From positions 930,001 to 994,000 of the forward strand of contig NZ_CP073578.1 of the NCBI RefSeq assembly GCF_018199995.1: a stretch of DNA of 64,000 nucleotides, written 5' to 3'. Below, in pieces: positions 38,469-49,541 of this stretch. Positions within the stretch are counted from its first letter, which is position 1. Each line of letters begins with the position of its first letter. Source of the DNA: Photobacterium sp. GJ3. Lineage in GTDB: Bacteria > Pseudomonadota > Gammaproteobacteria > Enterobacterales > Vibrionaceae. The translations under genes and the position numbers were made by a program. Under the pieces are notes generated by a model. The model ran no database searches. It saw nothing but the letters and a program-made list of their open reading frames with translations, and was not told the origin of the DNA.

Positions 38469-39106
38469 TGAACGGAAAATTTATCGTCATTGAAGGCCTG
38501 GAGGGTGCCGGGAAGAGCACTGCCATTGCAACGGTTATTAAGATTCTGACGGAACAAGGGATCCAAGGCATTGAATCGACGCGTGAGCCGGGCGGTACGC
38601 CGCTGGCGGAGCAGATGCGTACGCTGGTGAAAGAAGGCCACCCGGATGAACCGCTCACGGATATGGCTGAATTGTTGCTGCTGTATGCCGCGCGCAGCCA
38701 GTTGGTGGAGCATGTTATTCAACCTGCACTCAAGGCGGGAAAGTGGATTGTGGGCGATCGGCATGACATGTCTTCTCAGGCGTATCAGGGGGGCGGTCGT
38801 GGCTTTGATACGCAGCTCATGGCCGATATCAAAACCATGGTGCTGGGGGATTTCGAACCGGATCTGACTATTTATATGGATATCGACCCGGCACTTGGGC
38901 TGCAGCGAGCCCGTGGTCGCGGTGCACTGGACCGGATAGAAAAAATGGATCTCTCCTTTTTTGAGCGAACCCGAGCGCGCTTTCTGGCCTTGTCGCAAAA
39001 TCAGCCCAAAGTGATCATCGTGGATGCATCGCAAAGCCTTGAAGCGGTCACCACCGAGATTCAGGAACAGCTGAAGCACTGGCTGGCGCAGCAGGAGACC
39101 AGATGA
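38468..39106 (+). CDS. tmk: Thymidylate kinase
   Basis: Phosphorylates dTMP to dTDP. 212 residues. P-loop GLEGAGKST near residue 9, the DR[HY] motif as [16 protein letters not shown], and TREPGG near 37 are all present. Cytoplasmic. Its stop overlaps the holB ATG by 4 nt. Confidence 0.97.
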   Translation: MNGKFIVIEGLEGAGKSTAIATVIKILTEQGIQGIESTREPGGTPLAEQMRTLVKEGHPDEPLTDMAELLLLYAARSQLVEHVIQPALKAGKWIVGDRHDMSSQAYQGGGRGFDTQLMADIKTMVLGDFEPDLTIYMDIDPALGLQRARGRGALDRIEKMDLSFFERTRARFLALSQNQPKVIIVDASQSLEAVTTEIQEQLKHWLAQQETR

Positions 39107-40065
39107 GTTATCCCTGGCTGACAACGCTTTGGCAGCAATGGCAACAATTGCTGTCTCAGGAGCGGATGCATCATGCCATGTTACTTGTGTCACCGGCGGG
39201 TTTTGGTCGTGAGGCGCTGGTTCGGCAGCTGGCCCAAACAGTGTTATGCCAGAATGGCGTGACTGAATCTTGCGGTTTATGCCACAGTTGCAAGTTGTTT
39301 ACTGCCGAAACCCATCCGGATTGTCATGTTATCCGGCCTCTGGAAGGGAAATCGATTAGCATTGATGCCATCCGGCAATGTAATCACTGGGCGTGGGAAA
39401 CGTCGCAGTTAGGTGGGAAGCGCGTGGTGGTGATTGAGCAGGCTGAATCCATGGGTGAGGCTGCAGCCAATGCATTGCTGAAAACTCTGGAAGAGCCGCC
39501 GGCAAACTGCCAGTTTATTCTCACCACGTCTGAGTTGGATCGGTTGTTACCCACCATCAACAGTCGCTGTAATAAATGGCGGTTGCAAATTCCGTCAGAG
39601 CAAGATGTAAAACGCTGGGTGGAAAGCCAGCTCATGCAATCAATCAAGTGGGAAGATGTTCGGCTGAACGGTTGTGCACCGCTGGCGGTTCTAAACTTTA
39701 TTGAACAGGGGCAGAACATTCGGCATCAGCATTTGCTGGAAGGGTTGCACCAGTTCCTGACCCCGCCGCATACGGGGTTGTTCAGCGTGGCTGAAGCCTG
39801 TATGAAGGATGGGCTGCTGAGTCTGCGGTGGCTGAGCTACTTTTTGGTCGACTGTCTGAAAGTCCATCAGGGCGCTGTCAATTATCTGATTCATGCTGAA
39901 TCTGCCGTGCTGGTACAGCAGGTTGCCACGCAAGTGAATCAGCAAACTTTATTGCAGCAGATCCAGGCGTTGAATGCGTTAATCCGAGAACTGGAATCGC
40001 ATTCAGGTCTGAATCATGAGCTGCTGATGACTGACTGGCTGTCGGGTTTTATCCCGGCACCATAA
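39103..40065 (+). CDS. holB: DNA polymerase III subunit delta'
   Basis: 320 residues, part of the clamp loader. The AAA+ fold lacks a working P-loop (as delta' does), the zinc module is C-x8-C-x2-C-x2-C ([16 protein letters not shown], about 51-66), and the sensor-1-like [18 protein letters not shown] and SRC are conserved. Follows tmk with a 4-nt overlap. Operon context with mltG-tmk-tatD is normal. Confidence 0.95.
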   Translation: MSYPWLTTLWQQWQQLLSQERMHHAMLLVSPAGFGREALVRQLAQTVLCQNGVTESCGLCHSCKLFTAETHPDCHVIRPLEGKSISIDAIRQCNHWAWETSQLGGKRVVVIEQAESMGEAAANALLKTLEEPPANCQFILTTSELDRLLPTINSRCNKWRLQIPSEQDVKRWVESQLMQSIKWEDVRLNGCAPLAVLNFIEQGQNIRHQHLLEGLHQFLTPPHTGLFSVAEACMKDGLLSLRWLSYFLVDCLKVHQGAVNYLIHAESAVLVQQVATQVNQQTLLQQIQALNALIRELESHSGLNHELLMTDWLSGFIPAP

Positions 40066-40153
40066 TTCATCCCTCCGATGGCCTGTCTGCCAGAGTCTGC
40101 AGTGCCACTCGGCGGTGGATGTCAATACACCGAAACATTGAGAGGATATTCAG

Positions 40154-40930
40154 GTGTTAGTAGATTCACATTGCCACCTCGACAAACTCAATTATAACGA
40201 GCTGCATACGGATGTCGCGGATGTGCTGGCGAAAGCGGAAGCACGCGGCGTCACTCATTTTCTGTCCGTTGGTGTCACACTGAAAAGTTTTCCGACCATG
40301 ATGGACATGATTGCACCATTCAATCATGTGTTTGCGTCTTGTGGTGTGCATCCGTTAGATATTGAGGCTGGTTTTGATTACGACAAGCTGAAGGAATACG
40401 CCAGCAACGACAAAGTGGTTGCGATTGGTGAAACCGGTCTGGATTATCATTATCAGCCGGAACTGGCTGAACAGCAGCAGGAGATTTTCCGTCAGCATAT
40501 TCGTCTGGCCGTTGAATTAAATAAGCCGCTGATTATTCATACCCGGATGGCGCGGGAAGATACGATTCAGATTCTGAAAGAAGAAGGAGCAGAGCGTTGC
40601 GGTGGTGTACTGCACTGCTTTACCGAAAGTCTGGAGATGGCAGAAGCCGCCATGGAACTGGGCTTTTACATTTCTATTTCTGGTATTGTCACTTTTAACA
40701 AAGCCGCTGAGCTGAAAGATGTGGTCAGCCGTTTGCCGCTGGAACGCTTACTGGTGGAGACGGATTCACCGTATCTGGCGCCAGTCCCTTATCGCGGCAA
40801 AGAAAATCAGCCCGCTTATGTAAAAGAAGTGGCGGACTATATTGGTTTGCTGAAAGGCGTTTCCGGAGAGGAAGTTGCCAGAGTTTCAACCGAAAACTTC
40901 TTCAGACTTTTTTCGCACGCAAAACAATGA
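40154..40930 (+). CDS. TatD-family metal-dependent deoxyribonuclease
   Basis: 258 residues. DSHCHLDKL near the N-terminus supplies two metal-binding His residues; GETGLDYHY, the HTR (IIHTRMA), HCFTE and the ETDSPYLAP segment complete the amidohydrolase-type metal site. The start GTG 40154 has an AGAGGA site 7 nt away. E. coli calls the syntenic gene ycfH. Likely a 3'-5' nuclease acting on damaged DNA or D-aminoacyl-tRNA, which this sequence does not decide. Confidence 0.93.
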   Translation: MLVDSHCHLDKLNYNELHTDVADVLAKAEARGVTHFLSVGVTLKSFPTMMDMIAPFNHVFASCGVHPLDIEAGFDYDKLKEYASNDKVVAIGETGLDYHYQPELAEQQQEIFRQHIRLAVELNKPLIIHTRMAREDTIQILKEEGAERCGGVLHCFTESLEMAEAAMELGFYISISGIVTFNKAAELKDVVSRLPLERLLVETDSPYLAPVPYRGKENQPAYVKEVADYIGLLKGVSGEEVARVSTENFFRLFSHAKQ

Positions 40931-40940
40931 ACCTCAGAGA

Positions 40941-40964
40941 AAAGGAGCGAAAGCTCCTTTTTTT
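40941..40964 (+). terminator. Terminator after the tatD-family gene
   Basis: AAAGGAGC, loop GAAA, GCTCCTTT, then T4. Confidence 0.9.
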
Positions 40965-42818
<1,854 letters not shown>

Positions 42819-42843
42819 TCCGAAACTGAAATCCAATCTGTTG

Positions 42844-42870
42844 AAAGCCTGGCTCTTGCCAGGCTTTTTT
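42844..42870 (+). terminator. Terminator of ptsG
   Basis: AAGCCTGGC, loop TCT, GCCAGGCTT, then T; 25 nt after the stop. Confidence 0.88.
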
Positions 42871-42898
42871 CATTGCATGAAATGTTACGAGGGAAACT

Positions 42899-43798
42899 TT
42901 AGAGCGACAGAAAGAACAGCATCAGCACGGGCACCAGTAAACTCAGAATAAATCCACTGACGATGGCAATCGGAACGCAGCGGATTCCGCCACAGTTTTG
43001 GATGACAGGCAGCGTAAAGTCCATCGCTGTTGCACCAGCATACCCAATTGCCGTATTTGGATAGCGGGAAATCAGTGCGGGAATCATGGTTAATGCAATG
43101 AGTTCACGCATGAGTTCATTGAGAAAAGCAGCACCGCCATAGACTGGCCCAAGTCCGTCTCCCATTAATATCCCCGCCAGTGAATACCAGCCAAATCCAG
43201 ACGCCATTGCCAATCCGTGAGTGACAGGGATATTCAGCATCCAGGCAGCAATCAGTCCACCGATCAGGGATGTTGTGATCATCACCAACGCAATCATCAT
43301 GCCCTGACGATTGAGCAGGATTTGCTTGAGAGTCATGCCGCTGTTTCTCAACTGGATGCCAATTAAAAACAGCAGAACCAATAATATGATCTCACTGGCC
43401 TGATCAACCCAGCTCAGATCCATGTTCAGCAGCAGGCCAGCCAGAAGCCCGGCAGCCACGACCAGAATCAGCTTGACCGATTCGAGCAGCATTTTTGCCT
43501 TGGGAAGTTGCTGATGACCGTGTTGAGTTGTCAGCGGAAAGCCCTTGTCCAGTAAGGGAAGTACCAGCAGATTGCACACACTGATACAGAAAAAAAAGGT
43601 GAGGGTATACAGTAATATCTGGCTGAGATTTTCTCCCAGATTGTCCAGTCCGGCCAGGCTGAGTCCCATCAGTGCCAGAATGACCAGAACCAGCCGGGAG
43701 GTTTGCGCATTGATAAAGGCAAGCACGGACTCTTTTTTGACTGGAATCAGATAGCCGATAATGAGGGGAAAGAAAATAAATAACATTCCTGAAAACAT
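42899..43798 (-). CDS. Lysine exporter LysO-family protein
   Basis: 299 residues, about eight hydrophobic segments. The central GFGWYSLAGILM and MRELIALTMIPAL and the C-terminal GATAMDFTLPVIQNCGG match LysO (YbjE, DUF340), a lysine/thialysine exporter. The ATG at 43798 after AAGGAT fits the family N-terminus (MFSGMLFIFFPLIIGYLIP); a longer in-frame start at 43891 is unlikely. Monocistronic on the reverse strand. Confidence 0.88.
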   Translation of the reverse strand: MFSGMLFIFFPLIIGYLIPVKKESVLAFINAQTSRLVLVILALMGLSLAGLDNLGENLSQILLYTLTFFFCISVCNLLVLPLLDKGFPLTTQHGHQQLPKAKMLLESVKLILVVAAGLLAGLLLNMDLSWVDQASEIILLVLLFLIGIQLRNSGMTLKQILLNRQGMMIALVMITTSLIGGLIAAWMLNIPVTHGLAMASGFGWYSLAGILMGDGLGPVYGGAAFLNELMRELIALTMIPALISRYPNTAIGYAGATAMDFTLPVIQNCGGIRCVPIAIVSGFILSLLVPVLMLFFLSL

Positions 43799-44004
43799 GA
43801 GTATCCTTACAAAGATGTGGGTGTGCGGGTTGCATGGAAAAGGGTGCAATACGGCCGATGCGAGTCCGTTTGATGGCACAGTGGTATACACGGCTGTTCA
43901 TGCATCCGGAAGCTTATCAGGCTGTTTAATGAATGGTCAATAGAGCGCTGTTTGTACACAGCGCAGACAGGCAGAGATTGTCGCTGGAGATTCAGGGTTG
44001 CCGA

Positions 44005-44928
44005 TTAAAATCCACTGGCAAGCAGCACATGATTGATTTGTCGGTTAAATTCTGTGTCTGGCAGATTTGTCAGGTCATACATGACTTCAGCGCCAGCCAG
44101 ATCCAGTTCAACTTCATGCTCTTCAATCGCGTCATCATCTTCTTTAAATAGCAGCAAGTGATTCGCCATGCGTGCGACATCTAAATAAGTGATGTCATCT
44201 TCTTTTTTATAGTCCGGAAAAATACGTTTGTTGCAGGCGACTTCCAGATAATCCTGATCAAATCCCCAATGCTTGAGAATATCTAAACTGGCTTTATTAC
44301 AGCAATGTTCGAAAACATATTTAGCAAACGAGATATCGAGGAAATTCCCGTGATCTAAATAATGCTGGTATTCATGGATCAGACTAAAAAGACCAATATC
44401 GGCAAACAAACCGGAAAGGAGTGCTTTTTCCGGCTCGATTTTTAATTCAGGCCGGTGGCACAGCAAATGTTGTGTGATCAGCGCCATTGAGCCAGCCAAT
44501 CGTCGGGATTGTGCTGCGCTTTTTAACAGCAGCGTTTTGCATTCATAGTCGAAGCTACTGTTGAGCTTGATATCCAGAACCGCTTTGGCCGTGATGATAT
44601 CTCTGACGCGGAGAATACCCAGCCTGCTGACGGCGGTTTGAATATCATGACAAACAATATTTCTGCGGTTAAACATCATGGTATTGGATGTTTTGATCAC
44701 CGTGGCGGCCATTCCTGGATCATTCAGCAAGACGTTGGCTGCATCACGGATCGTCGAATCTTCCCGATTACACAGTGCCTGAAGTTCAACCAGAACATCG
44801 GGGATCGGCGGGAGCTTCAGACGGTTGGTCTTGATGGCATTTTTCACAAGAGCGTGAAATTCCGACTGTAAGCCTGTCAAAAATTTGTCGTTTTCGGGTT
44901 TTAACCAGAAAAAAGATACATGCGACAT
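44005..44928 (-). CDS. HDOD domain signalling protein
   Basis: 307 residues. The HDOD domain (about 35-235) has LPPIPDVLVELQAL, DPGMAATVIKTSNT and the IQTAVSRLGILRVRDII core. HDOD proteins act as adaptors in signalling and motility and usually lack phosphodiesterase activity; no EAL or GGDEF domain is attached. MSHVSFFWL is the N-terminus familiar from Vibrio homologues, so ATG 44928 is chosen, though no clear RBS is seen. It may share a transcript with the Lon-domain gene 95 nt upstream. Confidence 0.85.
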   Translation of the reverse strand: MSHVSFFWLKPENDKFLTGLQSEFHALVKNAIKTNRLKLPPIPDVLVELQALCNREDSTIRDAANVLLNDPGMAATVIKTSNTMMFNRRNIVCHDIQTAVSRLGILRVRDIITAKAVLDIKLNSSFDYECKTLLLKSAAQSRRLAGSMALITQHLLCHRPELKIEPEKALLSGLFADIGLFSLIHEYQHYLDHGNFLDISFAKYVFEHCCNKASLDILKHWGFDQDYLEVACNKRIFPDYKKEDDITYLDVARMANHLLLFKEDDDAIEEHEVELDLAGAEVMYDLTNLPDTEFNRQINHVLLASGF

Positions 44929-45023
44929 GAGGGATTTATAACATAAGAGATTTGTAATTATTTTATCTTGGTCAGATGAGTTGAGTACACTAAGTGAGGT
45001 GATTTTTGAGAACAAAGTAAGGA

Positions 45024-45626
45024 TTAGTTGATATCATCATCAAATAATTGTTGATTATCTAATAACTTGAGCAAGAATCGAGCAGTCAGCGATGGAGAAT
45101 CCTGAGCAATAAGCAATTGTTTATAATGAACTTCCAGTGGCAGACATTCAATCCAGCGCTGACAGACCCAACTGAGGTTATCAAATTCCCCGTGCTGATA
45201 GAGCGCACCAATTTCAGGCATGCTGGCGAAAAACAGTTTGAGCTTCTCAACCAGACACTCATGTTTGTTGGCTAATGGGATAGGTGGCCATGCCCGAAAA
45301 GGAAGATAATCCGCCGTGAGCAGATCATCTGTTTCGCGTTTGACCGATAAGATTCTGATTTTTCTTTTCCCTTCTACAATGATGCTCAGCAGGCCACTCT
45401 CTAATGCATTAAAATCTACCACGCTGACCTGAGTTGCAATGGCAGGAATGCGGGTAATGTTCTCGTCACCATCCTCTTCATCGCTTCGCATGCACAATGC
45501 GAAATCACGCAATCCTTCAACGGATTCCTTCAGCATTCTCTGATAACGTTGTTCGGCAATGGTGATTTCGAGCTTTCCATCGGGCAAGACATGATTTACC
45601 GATGGAAGCAAAGCAATTTCAGGCAT
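45024..45626 (-). CDS. Lon substrate-binding (LonN) domain protein
   Basis: 200 residues with only the N-terminal domain of Lon protease (ALLPSVNHVLPDGKLEITIAEQRYQRM at the start; FNALESGLLSIIVEGKRKIRI). No ATPase or peptidase part is present. Such short LonN proteins are widespread and their role is unknown. A GGGGG-type RBS precedes the ATG. Cytoplasmic. Confidence 0.88.
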   Translation of the reverse strand: MPEIALLPSVNHVLPDGKLEITIAEQRYQRMLKESVEGLRDFALCMRSDEEDGDENITRIPAIATQVSVVDFNALESGLLSIIVEGKRKIRILSVKRETDDLLTADYLPFRAWPPIPLANKHECLVEKLKLFFASMPEIGALYQHGEFDNLSWVCQRWIECLPLEVHYKQLLIAQDSPSLTARFLLKLLDNQQLFDDDIN

Positions 45627-45905
45627 ATTTTCCCCCTTGTTCTTCCTTAACCTTAGTCGCTCTGACCGGAGAGCACGATCTTGTGTAGCGTAAAATGACG
45701 GGTTCCACCCTCGTATTGCTTGTTGATAAATTCTACAGCAAGGTTGAGCTTACACCCCTGATTGCAAGATAACATGCGAAATATCACACTTTTGTTTGTG
45801 CATTGTTTCATATGTGGAATTTATAATTTCCCTGTGCCATGGTTGCATATGATAGTTGGCGTTGGTTTTAAATCGATAACGAAGAATAATTTTGGGAATA
45901 ATGCT
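45627..45905 (+). other. Leader region between the Lon-domain gene and tfoX
   Basis: About 280 nt that must hold two divergent promoters. The part before tfoX is open in the tfoX frame back to 45762, but its translation is hydrophobic and unlike the family, so I read it as leader. No clear operator is recognised. Confidence 0.45.
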
Positions 45906-46556
45906 GTGTCACTCATTAAAGAAACATTCATTGATTACCTGGATACCTTTGTACCAAATGAACAACGTTCTATGTTTGGCGGAACTGGTATCTTCGTTCA
46001 GGGAGCGATGTACGCTCTGTTGTCAAATGGCAAGTTCTACATTCGCGGTGGTGAAAAATTAGATCACCAGCTGCTTGAATTAGGATGCCGAAAATTTAAG
46101 CACGTAAAACGAAGTACCGTGGCAATCGTGAATTATTACGACATTACGTCTGTTTATGCTTCACAGCCTGCACTTTGTGCGGACTTGGTGCAAAGCTCTA
46201 TTGCAATTGCATTGAAAGAAAAGGTCATGAAGGGCGCTGCACGAAACCGACGGTTACGTGATTTGCCCAACCTCAGGCTGACGCTTGAGCGAATGATGAA
46301 GAAAGCAGGCATTGCCGATGTGGACAGTTTTTATCAGATGGGTGCTGTGGAATCGTATCTGATGGTGAAACAGTCGCAGGGCAAGAATGTCGATCAGAAG
46401 TTATTGTGGATGTTTGCAGGTGCTGTTGAAGGCTGCCACTGGACACTGCTGGATCCTTCTCTGAAAGAAGAGCTGCTGCTACAGTTAGAGCAGAGAAAGC
46501 CGTTCTTTTCATTTCAGTCGGATTCCGAAGCACGGGCCAGTGAAAGCATGTATTAA
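45906..46556 (+). CDS. tfoX: TfoX/Sxy-family DNA transformation regulator
   Basis: About 216 residues from GTG 45906, with in-frame alternatives back to 45762. An N-terminal TfoX domain (EQRSMFGGTGIFVQGAMYALL) and a C-terminal TfoX domain (LRDLPNLRLTLERMMKKAGI...AVESYL, FAGAVEGCHWTLL). In Vibrio such proteins, with CRP, switch on competence or type VI secretion genes; TfoX and its paralogue TfoY cannot be told apart by eye. A strong terminator follows. The upstream gene is divergent. Confidence 0.82.
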   Translation: MSLIKETFIDYLDTFVPNEQRSMFGGTGIFVQGAMYALLSNGKFYIRGGEKLDHQLLELGCRKFKHVKRSTVAIVNYYDITSVYASQPALCADLVQSSIAIALKEKVMKGAARNRRLRDLPNLRLTLERMMKKAGIADVDSFYQMGAVESYLMVKQSQGKNVDQKLLWMFAGAVEGCHWTLLDPSLKEELLLQLEQRKPFFSFQSDSEARASESMY

Positions 46557-46583
46557 ACATTGCAGTCTCAGACACTGAAACCG

Positions 46584-46615
46584 AAAAACCGGGTGCTTGT
46601 TGCGCCCGGTTTTTT
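46584..46615 (+). terminator. Terminator of tfoX
   Basis: AAAACCGGG and CCCGGTTTT around an 11-nt loop, then T; about 30 nt after the stop. Confidence 0.88.
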
Positions 46616-46678
46616 CATGCATGTCAAAACAGGGATCCCCTTCAGCTATGCTTAGTTGAAGGGGACGTTCGGGAATGC

Positions 46679-46999
46679 ATGATGAAGTTTCTCACAGGTG
46701 TTGGATGGCTTTGTTTCGGTTTGATCCAGATGCAGGCTATGGCTGTGAGCTTTGAAGACGAGCGGCAGCAATACAATGAGTGTGTCCTGCAATATGTGTC
46801 TCCGGCTGAAGAACCGGCAGCCATTACCTGGCTACTGAATGCCTGCCGGGAATTATATCTGGATAACATTTTGCTGACGGATAAAGATAAAGCGTATTAC
46901 CAGTGCCTGCTTGACTTTATGTCTCAGTCAAGCAGGCTTGAGGCTACGCTGAGTATCAAGCAGGCCTGCCAGGACAAACACCGCTCTTTTTTACGTTAG
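46679..46999 (+). CDS. Small secreted four-cysteine protein (VF_A0006-like)
   Basis: 106 residues, starting at ATG 46679 or 46682. A signal segment ([19 protein letters not shown]) is followed by four evenly spread Cys in the mature part ([28 protein letters not shown]), likely to form two disulfides in the periplasm. The pattern recalls the Vibrio family named VF_A0006 four-cysteine proteins, of unknown function; this is recall, not a search. The stop overlaps the znuB stop on the other strand. Confidence 0.7.
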   Translation: MMKFLTGVGWLCFGLIQMQAMAVSFEDERQQYNECVLQYVSPAEEPAAITWLLNACRELYLDNILLTDKDKAYYQCLLDFMSQSSRLEATLSIKQACQDKHRSFLR

Positions 47000-47781
47000 G
47001 CTTCCGAGCGCTTCATTTGGCTCAGCAAGAATAAGAACGCTGCTGAGACGACTACGGAGGGACCTGCCGGGGTGTCGTAATGCCAGGACATTGACAGACC
47101 GAGAAACACAGAAATACAGCCAATCACAGTGGCAAGGACTGCCATGCTCTCGGGGCTTCTGGAAAAGCGTCGTGCCGTTGCCGGCGGAATGATCAGCAAT
47201 GAAGTGATAATGATTGCGCCGACAAATTTCATCGCGACGGCGATCACCATGCCGACCATCAGCATCAGCAATAATCGCATCAGCTCAACATTCACGCCTT
47301 CGACCTGTGCCAGATCCTCGTTGATGGTCATCGACAGCAGTGGGCGCCACAGTGCAATGAGCAGACCCAGTACCAGTGCGCCACCCCCGTAAATCCAAAT
47401 CAGATCTTCTGTTGATACAGCCAGCAGATCTCCGAACAGGTACGCCATCAGATCAATGCGAATATGATCCATAAAGCTGATTGCGACCAGACCCAGAGAT
47501 AAAGCACTGTGCGCAAGGATACCCAGTAAGGTATCTGTGGCGATCACGCGTTGTTTTTGCAAGCTGACCAGAATGACCGCCAAAGTCAGGCAGCAAATCA
47601 TCAGGGCCAGATTCAGGTTGATGTTGAACAAAAAGCCAAGCGCGATCCCAAGCAGTGAGGCATGGGAAAGCGTATCGCCAAAATAGGCCATTTTTCGCCA
47701 TACCACAAAAGAGCCCAAAGGTCCGGCCAGCATCGAAATGCCAATCCCTGCGGCAAAGGCAGGTAACATAAATTCAAGCAT
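46996..47781 (-). CDS. znuB: Zinc ABC transporter permease ZnuB
   Basis: 261 residues, seven or more membrane helices of the ABC-3 family ([30 protein letters not shown] near the N-terminus). Inner-membrane channel for zinc uptake. The ATG at 47781 overlaps the znuC coding end by 8 nt, so translation is coupled. The reverse-strand TAA at 46996-46998 overlaps the stop of the facing gene. Under the Zur operator at 48579 together with znuC. Confidence 0.95.
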   Translation of the reverse strand: MLEFMLPAFAAGIGISMLAGPLGSFVVWRKMAYFGDTLSHASLLGIALGFLFNINLNLALMICCLTLAVILVSLQKQRVIATDTLLGILAHSALSLGLVAISFMDHIRIDLMAYLFGDLLAVSTEDLIWIYGGGALVLGLLIALWRPLLSMTINEDLAQVEGVNVELMRLLLMLMVGMVIAVAMKFVGAIIITSLLIIPPATARRFSRSPESMAVLATVIGCISVFLGLSMSWHYDTPAGPSVVVSAAFLFLLSQMKRSEA

Positions 47782-48553
47782 CGTGGTTTCCGTGTTGACA
47801 TGGACCAACCGGACTGCCGCCCAGATTGTGTTCGTGATTGTGATCATGGTGATACAGTGCCAGTTGCTCACTCTGCTGACGACCAAACAGGGCAACATAG
47901 GACGGGTGGCTGGTGATGGATTCCGGCTCTCCAGAACAACACACATGGTGCTGCAGGCAAATGACATGGTCGGTTTTCGCCATCACCAGGTGTAAATCGT
48001 GCGATACCATCAAAATCGCACAGTCCAGCGTGTCTCGCAGGGATTGAATCAGGCTGTACAGCTCAAGTTGTCCGTTCACATCAACGCCCTGAACTGGTTC
48101 ATCCAAAACCAGCAGATCCGGATTTTGAAGCAGCGCACGGGAGAGCAGCACACGCTGCATTTCGCCGCCGGAGAGGCTGTGCATGTCGCTGTGAATCAGA
48201 TGAGCGCTTCCGGCAAGCGTCAGTGCATCCAGCCGCTGCGGAGCACTGTAGCGGCCAGCCAGAGCCATAAAGCGGTCGACGGTCATCGGAAGCGCATTAT
48301 TGAGCTGGAGTTTTTGTGGCACATAGCCGATCCGAATCCCTTTGGCGCGCAGGACACGGCCTGAAGTGGGTTTGCGCAATCCGGTGATCACTTTTACCAA
48401 TGTGGACTTACCAGCACCATTCGGACCAATCAGTGTCGTGATCTGGCCTCGCTCTAACTGAAGCGAGACCTGATCCAAAATGTGGCGTCCGGCGGCATTC
48501 ACGGTAACCTTTTGAAGTTCTACCAAGGGTTTGGCGGGCGTTGCAGTGGCCAT
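47774..48553 (-). CDS. znuC: Zinc ABC transporter ATP-binding protein ZnuC
   Basis: 259 residues. Walker [10 protein letters not shown], signature [16 protein letters not shown], Walker [13 protein letters not shown], and the switch His (VSHDLHLV) are complete. The C-terminal tail is His-rich (HHDHNHEHN), which may bind zinc. Divergent from znuA, with the shared operator between. Cytoplasmic. Confidence 0.96.
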   Translation of the reverse strand: MATATPAKPLVELQKVTVNAAGRHILDQVSLQLERGQITTLIGPNGAGKSTLVKVITGLRKPTSGRVLRAKGIRIGYVPQKLQLNNALPMTVDRFMALAGRYSAPQRLDALTLAGSAHLIHSDMHSLSGGEMQRVLLSRALLQNPDLLVLDEPVQGVDVNGQLELYSLIQSLRDTLDCAILMVSHDLHLVMAKTDHVICLQHHVCCSGEPESITSHPSYVALFGRQQSEQLALYHHDHNHEHNLGGSPVGPCQHGNHDA

Positions 48554-48578
48554 AAAGGGATGAATCTCATTGCTATCT

Positions 48579-48604
48579 TGAGGTGTTATATTATAACATT
48601 CTCA
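48579..48604. promoter_or_regulatory. Zur operator between znuCB and znuA
   Basis: The perfect core TGTTATATTATAACA (48584-48598) lies inside TGAGGTGTTATA...TATAACATTCTCA. It fits the known gammaproteobacterial Zur box (GTTATA-type palindrome) and sits between the divergent zinc-uptake genes. Confidence 0.88.
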
Positions 48605-48639
48605 ATTGTCTTTTCATTGAATATTTTTAAGGTTGTATC

Positions 48640-49539
48640 ATGTCACGTTTAAGGAACTGGTGTTGTGCCATCGCATGTTTGATGACGTTTACCGTTTCAG
48701 CCAAAGAAATGCATGTTGTGACCACAGTGCATCCGTTGAGCCTGATTGTACAGGAATTGGTGGCAGATGTCGGGACCAGCGAAACTTTATTACCTGCTGG
48801 CAGCTCTCCCCACGATTATGCATTGCGCCCTTCGGATGTGGAGAAGGTGAACAAAGCTGATCTGGTGATCTGGGTCGGTCCGGAGCTGGAATCGTTTCTG
48901 ACCAAGCTGCTCGGAGACAAAAAGAATGCGATTGCATTGACGGCGCAATCCGAGATTACACTGCGAGAGTATGAAGAAGCCCATGCAGAACATGGGGAAC
49001 ATGATGCACATGGACATCATCATCACGGCACAGATCCGCACCTGTGGCTGGGTCCGGATCAGGCAATTGAGGCTGCAAAAGTGATCACCACTGCATTGAT
49101 TGACGCTGACCCGTTGAATCGTGCGCAATATGAGGCTAACCTGTCTCGGTTCACTACCAGTGTCCATGAAACTGTACTGAAACTGAAGCAACAATTACAA
49201 CCTTTGCAACACAAAGGCTATTACGTATTTCACGATGCGTATGGTTACTTTGAAGAAACGTTCGGTTTGAATAATCTGGGGCATTTTACGGTTTCACCAG
49301 ATCGCCGTCCGGGTGCGAAAACTTTGATTCAAATTCGCAAAACGTTAAAGGAATCTCAGGTTCAATGCATTTTCAGGGAACCGCAGTTCTCACCTGCGGT
49401 CATTAACAGTGTTATTCATGGTAGTGATATAACGATTGGCACCCTGGATCCGATGGCAACGGATATTGCGATGGAACAGGGAGGATATGTCCTGTTTCTG
49501 CAAGAGCTTGGACGCAGTTTTACTGAATGTCTTAAATAA
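48640..49539 (+). CDS. znuA: Zinc ABC transporter substrate-binding protein ZnuA
   Basis: 299 residues. A signal peptide (residues 1-21, ending VSA) and the cluster A-1 fold. Metal-binding His in VHPLS and PHDYALRPSD, the His/Asp-rich loop EEAHAEHGEHDAHGHHHHGTDPHLWLG (only family members for zinc carry it), and FHDAYGYFE. Periplasmic zinc chaperone for ZnuBC. The mepM gene follows after 2 nt, so both share this promoter. Confidence 0.96.
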   Translation: MSRLRNWCCAIACLMTFTVSAKEMHVVTTVHPLSLIVQELVADVGTSETLLPAGSSPHDYALRPSDVEKVNKADLVIWVGPELESFLTKLLGDKKNAIALTAQSEITLREYEEAHAEHGEHDAHGHHHHGTDPHLWLGPDQAIEAAKVITTALIDADPLNRAQYEANLSRFTTSVHETVLKLKQQLQPLQHKGYYVFHDAYGYFEETFGLNNLGHFTVSPDRRPGAKTLIQIRKTLKESQVQCIFREPQFSPAVINSVIHGSDITIGTLDPMATDIAMEQGGYVLFLQELGRSFTECLK

Positions 49540-49541
49540 CA

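Noticed and set aside
45774-45792. Possible CRP-S site (TGCGA...TCACA) before tfoX
   Set aside because: The two halves are 4 nt apart instead of 6, so the spacing does not fit CRP.
45762-45905. N-terminal extension of tfoX
   Set aside because: The extra 48 codons are hydrophobic and unlike the TfoX family, and the GTG at 45906 gives the family length.
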